DNA of 15,437 nt from an uncultured Anaerolineales bacterium (lineage in GTDB: Bacteria; Chloroflexota; Anaerolineae; Anaerolineales; Villigracilaceae): NCBI GenBank assembly GCA_937928015.1, contig CALFXA010000162.1, positions 1 to 15,437 of the forward strand. Direction: 5' to 3'. The translations under genes were made by a program, and so were the position numbers. Below the pieces are notes generated by a model. It made no database searches. It was not told where the DNA came from and saw only the letters and a list, made by a program, of their open reading frames with translations. The first letter of the stretch is position 1. Every line of letters begins with the position of its first letter. Positions 1-5,893 of the stretch are shown here, one piece after another.

Positions 1-111
1 CCTGGGAAGTGATCCGAGCCTGAAAGTGCCGAACGCTTACCAGGTTGACACCGCGAACTCATCGTCGTTACATGGGCTGAGTCTTGGGCATCTTGCTGCG
101 GCGCCGGGCAC

Positions 112-366
112 TTAAACCGGCTTCTGAAGGAATCGCGGGCGCATCATGTTTTCCGGGGCAAGGATCTCGTCGAGAGCGTCGCGACTGAGGAGGCCCTTTT
201 CGAGCACCAGGTCGTAGACGGATCGGTTGCTTTCCAACGCCTCTTTCGCCACCGCCGCCGAGTTCTCGTAGCCGATGATCGGATTGAGCGCGGTAACGAT
301 CCCAATGCTCCCTTCGACCATCTTCCGGCACCGCTCCCGGTTGGCCTCAATCCCGTCGACGCAGCC
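112..366 (-). pseudogene. aspA: Aspartate ammonia-lyase, C-terminal fragment (5' part missing)
   Basis: The reverse strand encodes about 84 residues matching the C-terminus of the fumarase/aspartase superfamily. It shows the stretch VDGIEANRERC, then SIGIVTALNP, then RSVYDLVLEKGLLS and a PENMM-type tail ending at a TAA (112-114). The SIGIVTALNP and LEKGLLS wording is closer to aspartase, which deaminates L-aspartate to fumarate, than to class II fumarase, but a fumarase cannot be fully excluded. The family is normally about 460-480 residues, so roughly 80% is absent. Homology stops abruptly near position 366. Upstream of that point the same frame stays open only as the antisense of the BMP-lipoprotein gene and has no lyase character. 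The signature GSSxMPxKxN loop and active-site residues lie in the missing part, so this fragment cannot be active. It is either a deletion remnant or a product of a chimeric join. Confidence 0.8.
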
Positions 367-1101
367 GACCCAACCTTGAAGGTGGTCGTCGCCTTGCCTC
401 CCGACCCGGGCATCGCCGCGCTGGCCGCCGTGGCGCCACAGGCCCAATTCCTGGCCATTAACATCCCGGACATCACCGCCGGCGGAAACGTCAGCGTGCT
501 GGCGAACAACGCCAGCCCGGACATGGCCGCCTTTCTGGCGGGTTACGTCTCGGCCATGCTGACCGACGAGTACAAGATCGGCATGATCGTCCCGCAAGGC
601 AACGCCACCGCCCAGGAGGCTGCCGTGGCCTTCACCAACGGTAAAGCCTATTTCTGCGGGCTGTGTAACACGGTGTACCTCCAGCCGTGGACCTACCCTC
701 AGTTCATCGAGATTCCCACCGACGCTGAAAAATCCACCTACAATGCCTACGCAGACGTGCTCATCATTCAGCGCAAGGTCGGCATGATCTACGTCTACCC
801 CGATGTAGCCACCGACGACCTGCTGAATTACATCGGTACCACGGGCGTGTGGACCATCGCCGACGTGATGCCCACCCAGCATCCTGCGGGCTTCGTGATG
901 GCCATGCAGCCCGACACGATCAAGGCCATCCAGTCGGCCTGGCCGAACCTGATCGCAGGCCAGGGCGGAGTCAACGTCCAGTCGCCGCTGGGTCTCTCGG
1001 GCGTGGACCCCACGCTGTTGCCCCCAGGCAAGCAGCACCTGGTCGAGCAGGTGCTTGCCGACCTGATTGCGGGCCGCATCGATCCCATCGGCCCAAGGTA
1101 A
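367..1101 (+). pseudogene. BMP/PnrA-type ABC transporter substrate-binding lipoprotein, N-terminally truncated
   Basis: The frame starts abruptly with DPTLKVVVALPPDPG and runs to a TAA at 1099-1101, giving about 244 residues. The segments FLAINIPD, NVSVLANNASPDMAAFLAGYVSAML, KIGMIVPQ and the C-terminal LPPGKQHLVEQVLADLIAGRID fit the second half of periplasmic BMP-family (basic membrane protein / PnrA-like) binding proteins of ABC importers, often for nucleosides. No signal peptide, lipobox or ribosome binding site is visible. Full-length members have roughly 340-400 residues, so about 100-150 N-terminal residues appear to be missing. The only in-frame initiator near the edge is a TTG at 376 inside the conserved core, which is not a credible start. 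Upstream sequence switches to an antisense aspartase fragment. Ligand identity cannot be inferred. Confidence 0.7.
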
Positions 1102-1114
1102 TGGCTCGAATCTC

Positions 1115-1144
1115 TTGACGCCTGTCGAGCCCGCGTGATAAACT
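1115..1144 (+). promoter_or_regulatory. Candidate sigma70-type promoter for the GNAT-array leader
   Basis: A TTGACG hexamer at 1115-1120 is followed, 18 nt later, by TAAACT at 1139-1144. The latter is preceded by TG at 1136-1137, giving an extended -10 (TGATAAACT). Transcription would start near 1150 and give a leader with about 40 nt before the upstream ORF. It is the best promoter-like match between the end of the BMP-lipoprotein gene and the first acetyltransferase. Assignment is by pattern only. Confidence 0.5.
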
Positions 1145-1153
1145 ACGCGGGCT
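1128..1153. repeat. Perfect 9-bp inverted repeat overlapping the leader promoter
   Basis: AGCCCGCGT (1128-1136) and ACGCGGGCT (1145-1153) are perfect inverted copies separated by 8 bp that contain the candidate -10. With wobble the symmetry extends to about 12 bp per arm. As DNA it is placed like an operator for a dimeric repressor. As RNA transcribed from the upstream gene it would be a stable hairpin, but no U-tract follows, so it is not a typical terminator. Confidence 0.5.
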
Positions 1154-1190
1154 TGAAAAAGCACATTCTACAGAAAGGAGCGCACGAACG

Positions 1191-1274
1191 ATGGTAATGA
1201 AACAGTACTTCATCAATATGTCCCTCGCTGGCACCAGCGTCGATCCTTGTCGTAGTGCGCCTGTTCGTCGGTAG
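1191..1274 (+). CDS. Upstream leader peptide ORF, 27 codons
   Basis: An ATG at 1191 is preceded by AAAGGAG (1174-1180) with about 10 nt spacing. It opens a 27-residue frame beginning MVMKQYFINMSLAGTS and ending with DPCRSAPVRR before TAG at 1272-1274. It lies in the only long gap of this region, 18 nt before the first of two terminators and 120 nt before the first acetyltransferase. That placement matches ribosome-controlled attenuation leaders. There is no run of one amino acid as in biosynthetic leaders (his, trp). If it works as an attenuator it would more likely sense slow or stalled ribosomes. The peptide is not recognised as a known family. Translation is inferred from the ribosome binding site and context. 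Confidence 0.55.
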   Translation: MVMKQYFINMSLAGTSVDPCRSAPVRR

Positions 1275-1292
1275 ATTACACGCAGTGTATTC

Positions 1293-1330
1293 ACGGCCAC
1301 GGAGCGCACAAGCCCGTGGCCGTTTTTGTT
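1293..1330 (+). terminator. Intrinsic terminator T1 in the leader
   Basis: A perfect 10-bp stem joins ACGGCCACGG (1293-1302) to CCGTGGCCGT (1314-1323) around an 11-nt loop and is followed by TTTTTGTT. It is a strong canonical rho-independent terminator located just after the leader ORF. Its loop holds GCGCAC (1304-1309), complementary to GTGCGC (1255-1260) inside the leader ORF. Confidence 0.8.
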
Positions 1331-1341
1331 TCTCTTCCCAG

Positions 1342-1377
1342 GCGGTCATGGGCCCAAAACCCGTGACCGCTTTTTTT
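1342..1377 (+). terminator. Intrinsic terminator T2, immediately before the first GNAT gene
   Basis: The arms GCGGTCATGGG (1342-1352) and CCCGTGACCGC (1360-1370) form an 11-bp stem with one wobble and a 7-nt loop, followed by seven T residues (1371-1377). Only 17 nt separate the T-run from the ATG at 1395, and these carry the ribosome binding site GGAGGA (1385-1390). No promoter fits in between, so the downstream gene must be reached by readthrough, or from a promoter overlapping the terminators. Confidence 0.8.
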
Positions 1378-1394
1378 AATATCTGGAGGAAACC

Positions 1395-1976
1395 ATGCTC
1401 GACATTCAAACCCAACTCTTTGAGGCGCAGGACATCCGCCTGGGCCCCATCGACCACGAGGCGCACCCCGAGATCGAGTCCAAGTGGACACACGACTCCG
1501 ACTTCATGCGCCTGATGGAACTGAAACCCGTCCGCCCGCTTTCGCCCGCGCTGGTGAAGAAGGAATACGAATCCATCGAGAAGAAGATGGAAGAGGACAG
1601 AAACCTGTTCTACTTTACCATCCGCGCCCATGAAGACGACCGCCTGATCGGCAAAGCCGTCATCGAGTGGGTCGACTGGACCAACGGCAACGGCTGGGTC
1701 CGCCTGGGCATCGGCGCAGCAGAGGATCGCCGCCGTGGGCTGGGCAGCCAGACCCTCGGTCTGATCCTGCGCTACGCCTTCGCGGAGTTGAATCTGTTCC
1801 GCGTCTCGGCCATGGTTCCCGAGTACAACGAGGGCGCCATCCGCCTGCTGAAGAAATTCGGCTTCGTGGAAGAGGTCCGCCGCCGACAGGCCGTCCAGCG
1901 CGACGGCCGCACCTGGGACCTGCTCACCTTCGGGCAGCTACGCTCGGAGTGGGAAGCCAACGCTAAAGGCGGGTAA
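1395..1976 (+). CDS. RimJ/RimL-type GNAT N-acetyltransferase (GNAT-1)
   Basis: The 193-residue protein has the Acetyltransf_3 (RimJ/RimL) layout. It has an N-terminal region of mixed helices, then FYFTIRAHEDDRLIGKA, and an acetyl-CoA pyrophosphate-binding motif at residues 112-117 (RRRGLG, fitting R/Q-x-x-G-x-G). A Y-N-x-x-A-I-R-L-L-K-K-F-G-F helix near 144-157 is typical of the family. The ATG is 4 nt after GGAGGA. The family transfers acetyl from acetyl-CoA to protein N-termini, amino sugars or antibiotics; the substrate cannot be read from sequence. It is first in a tightly packed plus-strand run and the gene most directly controlled by the leader and its two terminators. The next gene starts 4 nt downstream, so they are almost certainly co-transcribed. 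Confidence 0.88.
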   Translation: MLDIQTQLFEAQDIRLGPIDHEAHPEIESKWTHDSDFMRLMELKPVRPLSPALVKKEYESIEKKMEEDRNLFYFTIRAHEDDRLIGKAVIEWVDWTNGNGWVRLGIGAAEDRRRGLGSQTLGLILRYAFAELNLFRVSAMVPEYNEGAIRLLKKFGFVEEVRRRQAVQRDGRTWDLLTFGQLRSEWEANAKGG

Positions 1977-1980
1977 CGCG

Positions 1981-2544
1981 ATGAAAGACTTATATCGCGG
2001 CACCCTTGTCCGTTTGGCGACCGAGTCGCCGGAAGATTTTGCAAAGGCCTTCACCCGCTGGGAGAGGGACACTGAATACCATCGTCTGGCAGACAGTGAT
2101 CCCTCCCAGTTGTGGTCGGAGAAAAAATTCAAGGAATGGCTGGAGAAGGACGACGAAAAGGACAAGGTCAACCTCGCTCGCTTCTCCATCCGCACCCTGG
2201 CCGAGGACAAATTCATCGGCGAGGTCACCCTGTGGTTCAACTGGCAGCAGGCCGACGCCTGGGTCGGGATCGTCATCGGCGAGCGCGACTACTGGGGCAA
2301 GGGCTATGGCACAGACGCCATGCGCCTGATCGTCCAGTACGGATTCCTCGAAGCCAACCTACGGCGCGTGTCGCTGGCGCTACATGCCTACAATCCGCGC
2401 GCGTTGAAGTCCTACGAGAAGGTCGGCTTCAAAATGGAAGGCGCCGTGCGCGGAGAGACCTTCCGCGAAGGCCGTCACACTGACGCCTACTACATGGGCA
2501 TCCTACGGGAAGAGTGGATGTCTCTGTATGGAGGCGGGTTATGA
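1981..2544 (+). CDS. RimJ/RimL-type GNAT N-acetyltransferase (GNAT-2)
   Basis: A 187-residue single-domain acetyltransferase. The segment YWGKGYGTDAM (residues 104-114) is the acetyl-CoA-binding loop in the form usual for RimJ/RimL relatives, and YNPRALKSYEKVGF (137-150) is the conserved C-terminal helix. It begins 4 nt after GNAT-1 and ends with a TGA that overlaps the ATG of GNAT-3 (ATGA), which signals translational coupling. It has exactly the same length as GNAT-3 and, by eye, about half its residues, including the opening MKDL, the DSDP motif and the KxWLEK segment. The two are therefore a tandem duplication. GNAT-1 is clearly less similar. The substrate is unknown. Confidence 0.88.
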   Translation: MKDLYRGTLVRLATESPEDFAKAFTRWERDTEYHRLADSDPSQLWSEKKFKEWLEKDDEKDKVNLARFSIRTLAEDKFIGEVTLWFNWQQADAWVGIVIGERDYWGKGYGTDAMRLIVQYGFLEANLRRVSLALHAYNPRALKSYEKVGFKMEGAVRGETFREGRHTDAYYMGILREEWMSLYGGGL

Positions 2545-3104
2545 AGGATCTGCTGAAAGGCAAGCTGGTTCATCTGGCCGCCGTGGACCCCGAGGAGGTC
2601 GGCAAGCATTTCTCCTCGTGGAACCGCGACTCGGAGTTCAAGCGTCTGCTGGATAGTGATCCGCCGCGCCTGCATTCCGCCAAGGCCATCAAGGATTGGC
2701 TGGAGAAGGAACTGGGCGAACAGGGCGAAGACATGGCCTGGTTCACCATCCGCGCCGTCGCCGACGATCAATTACTCGGCGACATCAACCTGGGCCTGAC
2801 CCGATGGAATTCCCGCGACGCGTTCGTGGGCCTCGGCATCGGTCCGCGCGACTTCTGGGGCAAGGGCTACGGCACGGAGGCGATGCAGTTGATCCTGCAA
2901 TACGCCTTCCTCGAACTGAACCTGGACCGCGTGACCTTGAATGTATTCGAATATAACCAGCGCGCAATCCGCTCCTACGAGAAGGCGGGCTTCCAGCACG
3001 AAGGCCGTCAGCGGGGGGCGCTCCTGCGCGAAGGCAAACGCTGGGACATGCTTTACATGAGCGTCCTGCGCAAAGAATGGAGTAAACAACATGACCGCTC
3101 TTGA
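2541..3104 (+). CDS. RimJ/RimL-type GNAT N-acetyltransferase (GNAT-3), paralogue of GNAT-2
   Basis: A 187-residue GNAT. The ATG at 2541 was chosen over an in-frame ATG at 2514. It has GGAGG at 2530-2534, gives the same MKDL opening and length as GNAT-2, and overlaps the GNAT-2 stop by 4 nt. FWGKGYGTEAM is the acetyl-CoA loop and YNQRAIRSYEKAGF the family helix. Its last 14 nt overlap the start of GNAT-4, another sign of a coupled operon. Divergence from GNAT-2 is spread over the whole protein rather than confined to one patch. That fits an old duplication with possible substrate divergence. Confidence 0.88.
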   Translation: MKDLLKGKLVHLAAVDPEEVGKHFSSWNRDSEFKRLLDSDPPRLHSAKAIKDWLEKELGEQGEDMAWFTIRAVADDQLLGDINLGLTRWNSRDAFVGLGIGPRDFWGKGYGTEAMQLILQYAFLELNLDRVTLNVFEYNQRAIRSYEKAGFQHEGRQRGALLREGKRWDMLYMSVLRKEWSKQHDRS

Positions 3105-4092
3105 TCAACCCACCCAGGTCTCTCTAGACCCGAGCCTGACTCTGCGCCCCGCAGCGTGGGCCGACCTCGAAGGCGTGACCCAGCTCATCCTCGATGTATG
3201 CACCGCCGACGGCGATCCGACCATAGCCGTCAGTTCCGAGGAACTGGCCCGCGAGTGGAAGTCCGAGGATTTCCACCTTGAAACCGACGCCTGGGTGGTG
3301 CAAGCTCCCAACGGTCAGATCGTCGGCTACGAGGAATTCTCCAACCGACACGTCCATGCAAAATACAGCGGCGACGGCTACGTCCATCCTGATTACCTGG
3401 GACGCGGCATCGGCACCGCCATGCTGCGGGCCCTGGACGAACGCGCCCTCGAAGAAATGAAACTGGCCGAACCCGACCTGCGCGTGTACATCCGCAACGG
3501 TCTGGCCGCCGGCGATACTTATGGGCGCGAAATGCACGAGGCCCAGGGCTACCAACCGATCCGCTTCTCGTGGCATATGGAGATCAACCTAACCGAAGCG
3601 CCGTCTGCGCCCGTCTGGCCTGAGGGCGTGGAAGTGCGTCCGTTCGTGTTGGCCGACCACAATCGGGCCGTCTTCGAGGCCCACGAGGAAGCCTTCAGCG
3701 ACCACTGGGGCCACACCCCGGGCACCTATGCCGACTGGCAGACGCGCATGACCAATCATGAGGACTTTGATCCGTCCCTGTGGTTCATCGCCTGGGACGG
3801 GGATCAGATCGCAGGTTACTCGCTGTGCCGCTATCGCATGGGCGCCGGCTGGGTCGGCTCGCTGGGAGTCCGCCGCCCGTGGCGCAAGCACGGGTTGGGC
3901 ATGGCCCTGTTGCTGCACTCCTTCGGCGAGTTCCACAAACGCGGCATGAACACCATCGGCCTGGGCGTGGATGCCTCGAATCCCACCGGCGCCACGCGCC
4001 TGTACCAAAAGGCTGGCATGCAGATCTCCGCCGAGTACGTCATCTACGAAAAGGAATACCGTCCCGGCCGCGACGTTGAAGAAGAAGTTTAG
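3091..4092 (+). CDS. Double-domain GNAT acetyltransferase, MshD-like (GNAT-4)
   Basis: The 333-residue protein carries two GNAT domains. The N-terminal domain (about 15-165) has YLGRGIGTAML. The C-terminal domain (about 180-325) has a canonical WRKHGLGMALL loop (R265-x-x-G-x-G) and DASNPTGATRLYQKAG (294-309). Two tandem GNAT domains of this size and the D-A-x-N-x-x-G-A-x-x-L-Y signature resemble mycothiol synthase MshD, in which the C-terminal domain is catalytic. Mycothiol synthesis is not otherwise supported here, so only the architecture is claimed. The ATG overlaps the end of GNAT-3 by 14 nt and has GGAG upstream. A REP-like palindrome follows the stop. Confidence 0.85.
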   Translation: MTALDQPTQVSLDPSLTLRPAAWADLEGVTQLILDVCTADGDPTIAVSSEELAREWKSEDFHLETDAWVVQAPNGQIVGYEEFSNRHVHAKYSGDGYVHPDYLGRGIGTAMLRALDERALEEMKLAEPDLRVYIRNGLAAGDTYGREMHEAQGYQPIRFSWHMEINLTEAPSAPVWPEGVEVRPFVLADHNRAVFEAHEEAFSDHWGHTPGTYADWQTRMTNHEDFDPSLWFIAWDGDQIAGYSLCRYRMGAGWVGSLGVRRPWRKHGLGMALLLHSFGEFHKRGMNTIGLGVDASNPTGATRLYQKAGMQISAEYVIYEKEYRPGRDVEEEV

Positions 4093-4095
4093 GCC

Positions 4096-4142
4096 TGTCG
4101 TTGCGAGCGCAGCGGAGATTGCTTCGCGGCCCCGCAATGACA
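4096..4142. repeat. REP-like palindromic intergenic element A
   Basis: The 66-nt gap between GNAT-4 and GNAT-5 is mostly a palindrome. TGTCGTTGCG (4096-4105) pairs with CGCAATGACA (4133-4142) with one wobble, and an inner hairpin GCGGAG/CTTCGC (4112-4127) lies within. The wording, with GTTGCGAGCG near the start and GCAATGACA at the end, resembles dispersed bacterial repeats found in many copies per genome. Only one copy is visible here, so the multicopy nature is inferred. Confidence 0.55.
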
Positions 4143-4158
4143 TGAGAAAGGAAAGACC

Positions 4159-5196
4159 ATGAGCACCATCCTGCAAGACCATACCACCATCACCCTGCCC
4201 GAGGGCTTCACCGCCCGCGGCGCGTCCCTGCCAGACGTGGAGCCCGCCATCGTGTTGTACAACCGCTGGTCGCAGTCCGCCATCGGCGAGGACGAGATCA
4301 CCGACGCCGACGCCATCCGCAACGAGTGGAAGTCGCCCCACTTCGACCCCGCCCGCGACATCCGCGTAGTGTTCGCCCCCAATGGACAGATGGCCGGCTA
4401 CGTCGAAGTATGGACCACCGTCAAGCCCGTCGTCCACCCGTGGATCTGGGGCCGCGTCGACCCTGATTACGAAAACCTTGGCATCGGCACCTGGATGCTG
4501 GCCTGGGCCGAAGAACGCGCGCGCCAGTCGATGACCGAGACTCCCGCCGATCTGCGCTTCGCGCCGCGCGTGGCAAATTATCGCCAGGTCGAGAGCGCCA
4601 AGCAGCTTTTCGAAAGCCTCGGCTATCACTACATCCGCAGTTCGTATCAGATGCGCATCGAACTCGACGCGCCGCCGCCTGCGCCCGTCTGGCCTGAAGG
4701 CATCACCGTCCGCACGTACACGCCCGCCGACCTCGAAGTCCTCTACCAGGCCGACGAGGAAGCCTTCCGCGACCACTTCGGTCACGTAGATCAACCCTAC
4801 GAGGAAGGCCTGGCGCGCTTCAAACACTTTATGATCGACCGCGCGGACTTCGACCCAACCCTGTATTTCCTCGCCATGGACGGCGACGAAGTGGCGGGCA
4901 TCTGTCTGTGCCGCTCGCACTCCTACGACGACCCAGAGATGGGCTACGTCGGCACCCTGGGCGTGCGCCGCGCCTGGCGCAAACGCGGTGTCGGCCTAGC
5001 CCTGCTGCGACACTCCTTTGGCGAGTTCCATCGTCGCGGCAGGCCCCGCGCCGCCCTGCACGTGGACGCCAGCAACCTGACGGGCGCCCTGCGCCTGTAC
5101 GAAAGCGCGGGCATGCACGTCCATCTGGCCTCCGACATGTACGAAAAGGAGATTCGCCCCGGCAGGGAAATCAGTGTAGAATCCTTAAGTAGCTAA
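4159..5196 (+). CDS. Double-domain GNAT acetyltransferase, MshD-like (GNAT-5), paralogue of GNAT-4
   Basis: A 345-residue protein with the same two-domain layout as GNAT-4 and long shared stretches, notably APVWPEG at the domain junction, LGVRRxWRK, HSFGEFH and the VDASN motif. The C-terminal acetyl-CoA loop is canonical (R274-K-R-G-V-G). The N-terminal loop reads ENLGIG (105-110), with an acidic residue where the family consensus has R or Q, so the N-terminal domain may have lost or weakened cofactor binding. The ATG is preceded by AAAGGAAAG. It is separated from GNAT-4 by a REP-like element but is probably still in the same transcript. The substrate is unknown. Confidence 0.85.
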   Translation: MSTILQDHTTITLPEGFTARGASLPDVEPAIVLYNRWSQSAIGEDEITDADAIRNEWKSPHFDPARDIRVVFAPNGQMAGYVEVWTTVKPVVHPWIWGRVDPDYENLGIGTWMLAWAEERARQSMTETPADLRFAPRVANYRQVESAKQLFESLGYHYIRSSYQMRIELDAPPPAPVWPEGITVRTYTPADLEVLYQADEEAFRDHFGHVDQPYEEGLARFKHFMIDRADFDPTLYFLAMDGDEVAGICLCRSHSYDDPEMGYVGTLGVRRAWRKRGVGLALLRHSFGEFHRRGRPRAALHVDASNLTGALRLYESAGMHVHLASDMYEKEIRPGREISVESLSS

Positions 5197-5210
5197 ACCT
5201 TGGAAAAGCC

Positions 5211-5252
5211 CTCACCCTGGCCCTCTCCCGTTGGGAGAGGGTTGGGAGTGAG
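5211..5252. repeat. REP-like GC-rich palindrome B
   Basis: CCCTCTCCC (5221-5229) and GGGAGAGGG (5233-5241) form a perfect 9-bp stem with a 3-nt loop. CTCAC (5211-5215) and GTGAG (5248-5252) extend it, through wobbles and one bulge, to nearly 19 bp. The wording CCCTCACCC...CCCTCTCCC...GGGAGAGGG is a common dispersed intergenic repeat in GC-rich bacteria. There is no U-tract, so it is more likely a REP or mRNA-stabilising element than an intrinsic terminator. Confidence 0.6.
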
Positions 5253-5285
5253 AGTTCAACCGACCTCTTCGCGAAAGGACTCCCC

Positions 5286-5558
5286 ATGAATCTACGCTGT
5301 GCATTCTGCCAGACCCCCTACGCCATCGGCCGCAACGAGACCCTGGTCGCCTTGCAAATGATGGAAGCGGAAAACCTCAGCCATTACGACGCCCATTGCC
5401 CGCGCTGCCGCCGCGCCACCCAGGTGCCGCGCCAGAAGCTGGAAATCTCCATGCCGAACTGGAAGGCCGCCCTGTCTGCCGCGGAGCCCGAGCCTGAATC
5501 CGCTCCCGCCAAAAAGGCCCCCGCCAAACCCGCCGCAAAGAAAAGCGCCGCCAAGTAA
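5286..5558 (+). CDS. Small CxxC...CPxC zinc-ribbon protein with Ala/Lys/Pro-rich tail (ZnR-1)
   Basis: The 90-residue protein begins MNLRCAFC and carries two CxxC pairs (C5/C8 and C38/C41), the second as CPRC, consistent with a single structural zinc ribbon. From about residue 66 it changes to a low-complexity Glu-Pro then Ala-Lys-Pro tail (for example KKAPAKPAAKKSAAK), like the disordered basic tails of nucleoid- or RNA-associated proteins. An AAAGGA at 5274-5279 supports the ATG. It lies between an acetyltransferase and a second protein with identical cysteine spacing. No enzymatic motif is present. Nucleic-acid or protein binding is the natural guess but is unproven. Confidence 0.75.
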   Translation: MNLRCAFCQTPYAIGRNETLVALQMMEAENLSHYDAHCPRCRRATQVPRQKLEISMPNWKAALSAAEPEPESAPAKKAPAKPAAKKSAAK

Positions 5559-5602
5559 GGCGCATCGAATCGAAATCCAACATCAGAAAAGGAGTAATGA
5601 AC

Positions 5603-5827
5603 ATGGACATTCTCGAACTGAAATGCTGGAGCTGCGGAAAGACCACCATGCTGGAAGAAGGCGTCGTTGCCCAGGCCCTCAAGCACATGGACGAGACCAA
5701 GCAGGAATTCTTCGACGTGCCCTGCCCGCACTGCGAGAAGGTCAACCGCACCAAGAAGGAAGTCTTCGTCAACGCCTACGTCAACCGTCACGAAGCCGCC
5801 AAGGAACGCAAGAAGAAGAAAGACTAA
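5603..5827 (+). CDS. Small CxxC...CPxC zinc-ribbon protein with basic tail (ZnR-2)
   Basis: A 74-residue protein beginning MDILELKCWSC. Cysteines lie at 8/11 and 41/44 (the latter CPHC). The 29-residue spacing between the pairs is exactly that of ZnR-1, so the two are probably homologous. The C-terminus is strongly basic (KERKKKKD). The start at 5603 was preferred to an in-frame ATG at 5597, because AAAAGGAG ends at 5594 and gives 8 nt rather than 2 nt of spacing. It lies 44 nt after ZnR-1 and before a terminator-like hairpin. Function is unknown. Confidence 0.75.
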   Translation: MDILELKCWSCGKTTMLEEGVVAQALKHMDETKQEFFDVPCPHCEKVNRTKKEVFVNAYVNRHEAAKERKKKKD

Positions 5828-5836
5828 TTTCCCAGG

Positions 5837-5880
5837 GCGTCCCGCGGGTGACTGGTTCGCCTGCGGGACGCTTTGCGTCT
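5837..5880 (+). terminator. Terminator-like hairpin after ZnR-2
   Basis: The arms at 5837-5851 (GCGTCCCGCGGGTGA) and 5857-5871 (TCGCCTGCGGGACGC, read 5' to 3') form a 15-bp stem with two wobbles and a 5-nt loop. It is followed by TTTGCGTCT, a poor U-tract. It could reduce transcription into the HAD gene or stabilise the upstream mRNA; efficient termination is doubtful. Confidence 0.45.
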
Positions 5881-5893
5881 GAAGCGACCCATC

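Noticed and set aside
2..115. A plus-strand frame open from the window edge to a TAA at 113-115, possibly the 3' end of a gene converging on the aspartase fragment.
   Set aside because: Only 37 codons with no recognisable motif. The length is compatible with chance, so it is not annotated as a gene.
112..1164. A 350-codon open frame on the minus strand that seems to fuse aspartase to a long N-terminal extension.
   Set aside because: Only 112-366 has lyase homology. The rest is antisense to the BMP-lipoprotein gene and low-complexity (Gly/His/Val/Arg-rich), as expected of a GC-rich shadow frame.
2514..2540. An earlier in-frame ATG for GNAT-3.
   Set aside because: It adds nine residues not present in its paralogue GNAT-2. 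The ATG at 2541 has the better ribosome binding site and the ATGA overlap.
3589..4920. A 443-codon minus-strand frame under GNAT-4 and GNAT-5.
   Set aside because: Antisense to two proteins with strong family motifs. Its composition is Gly/Ala/Val/His-rich shadow sequence.
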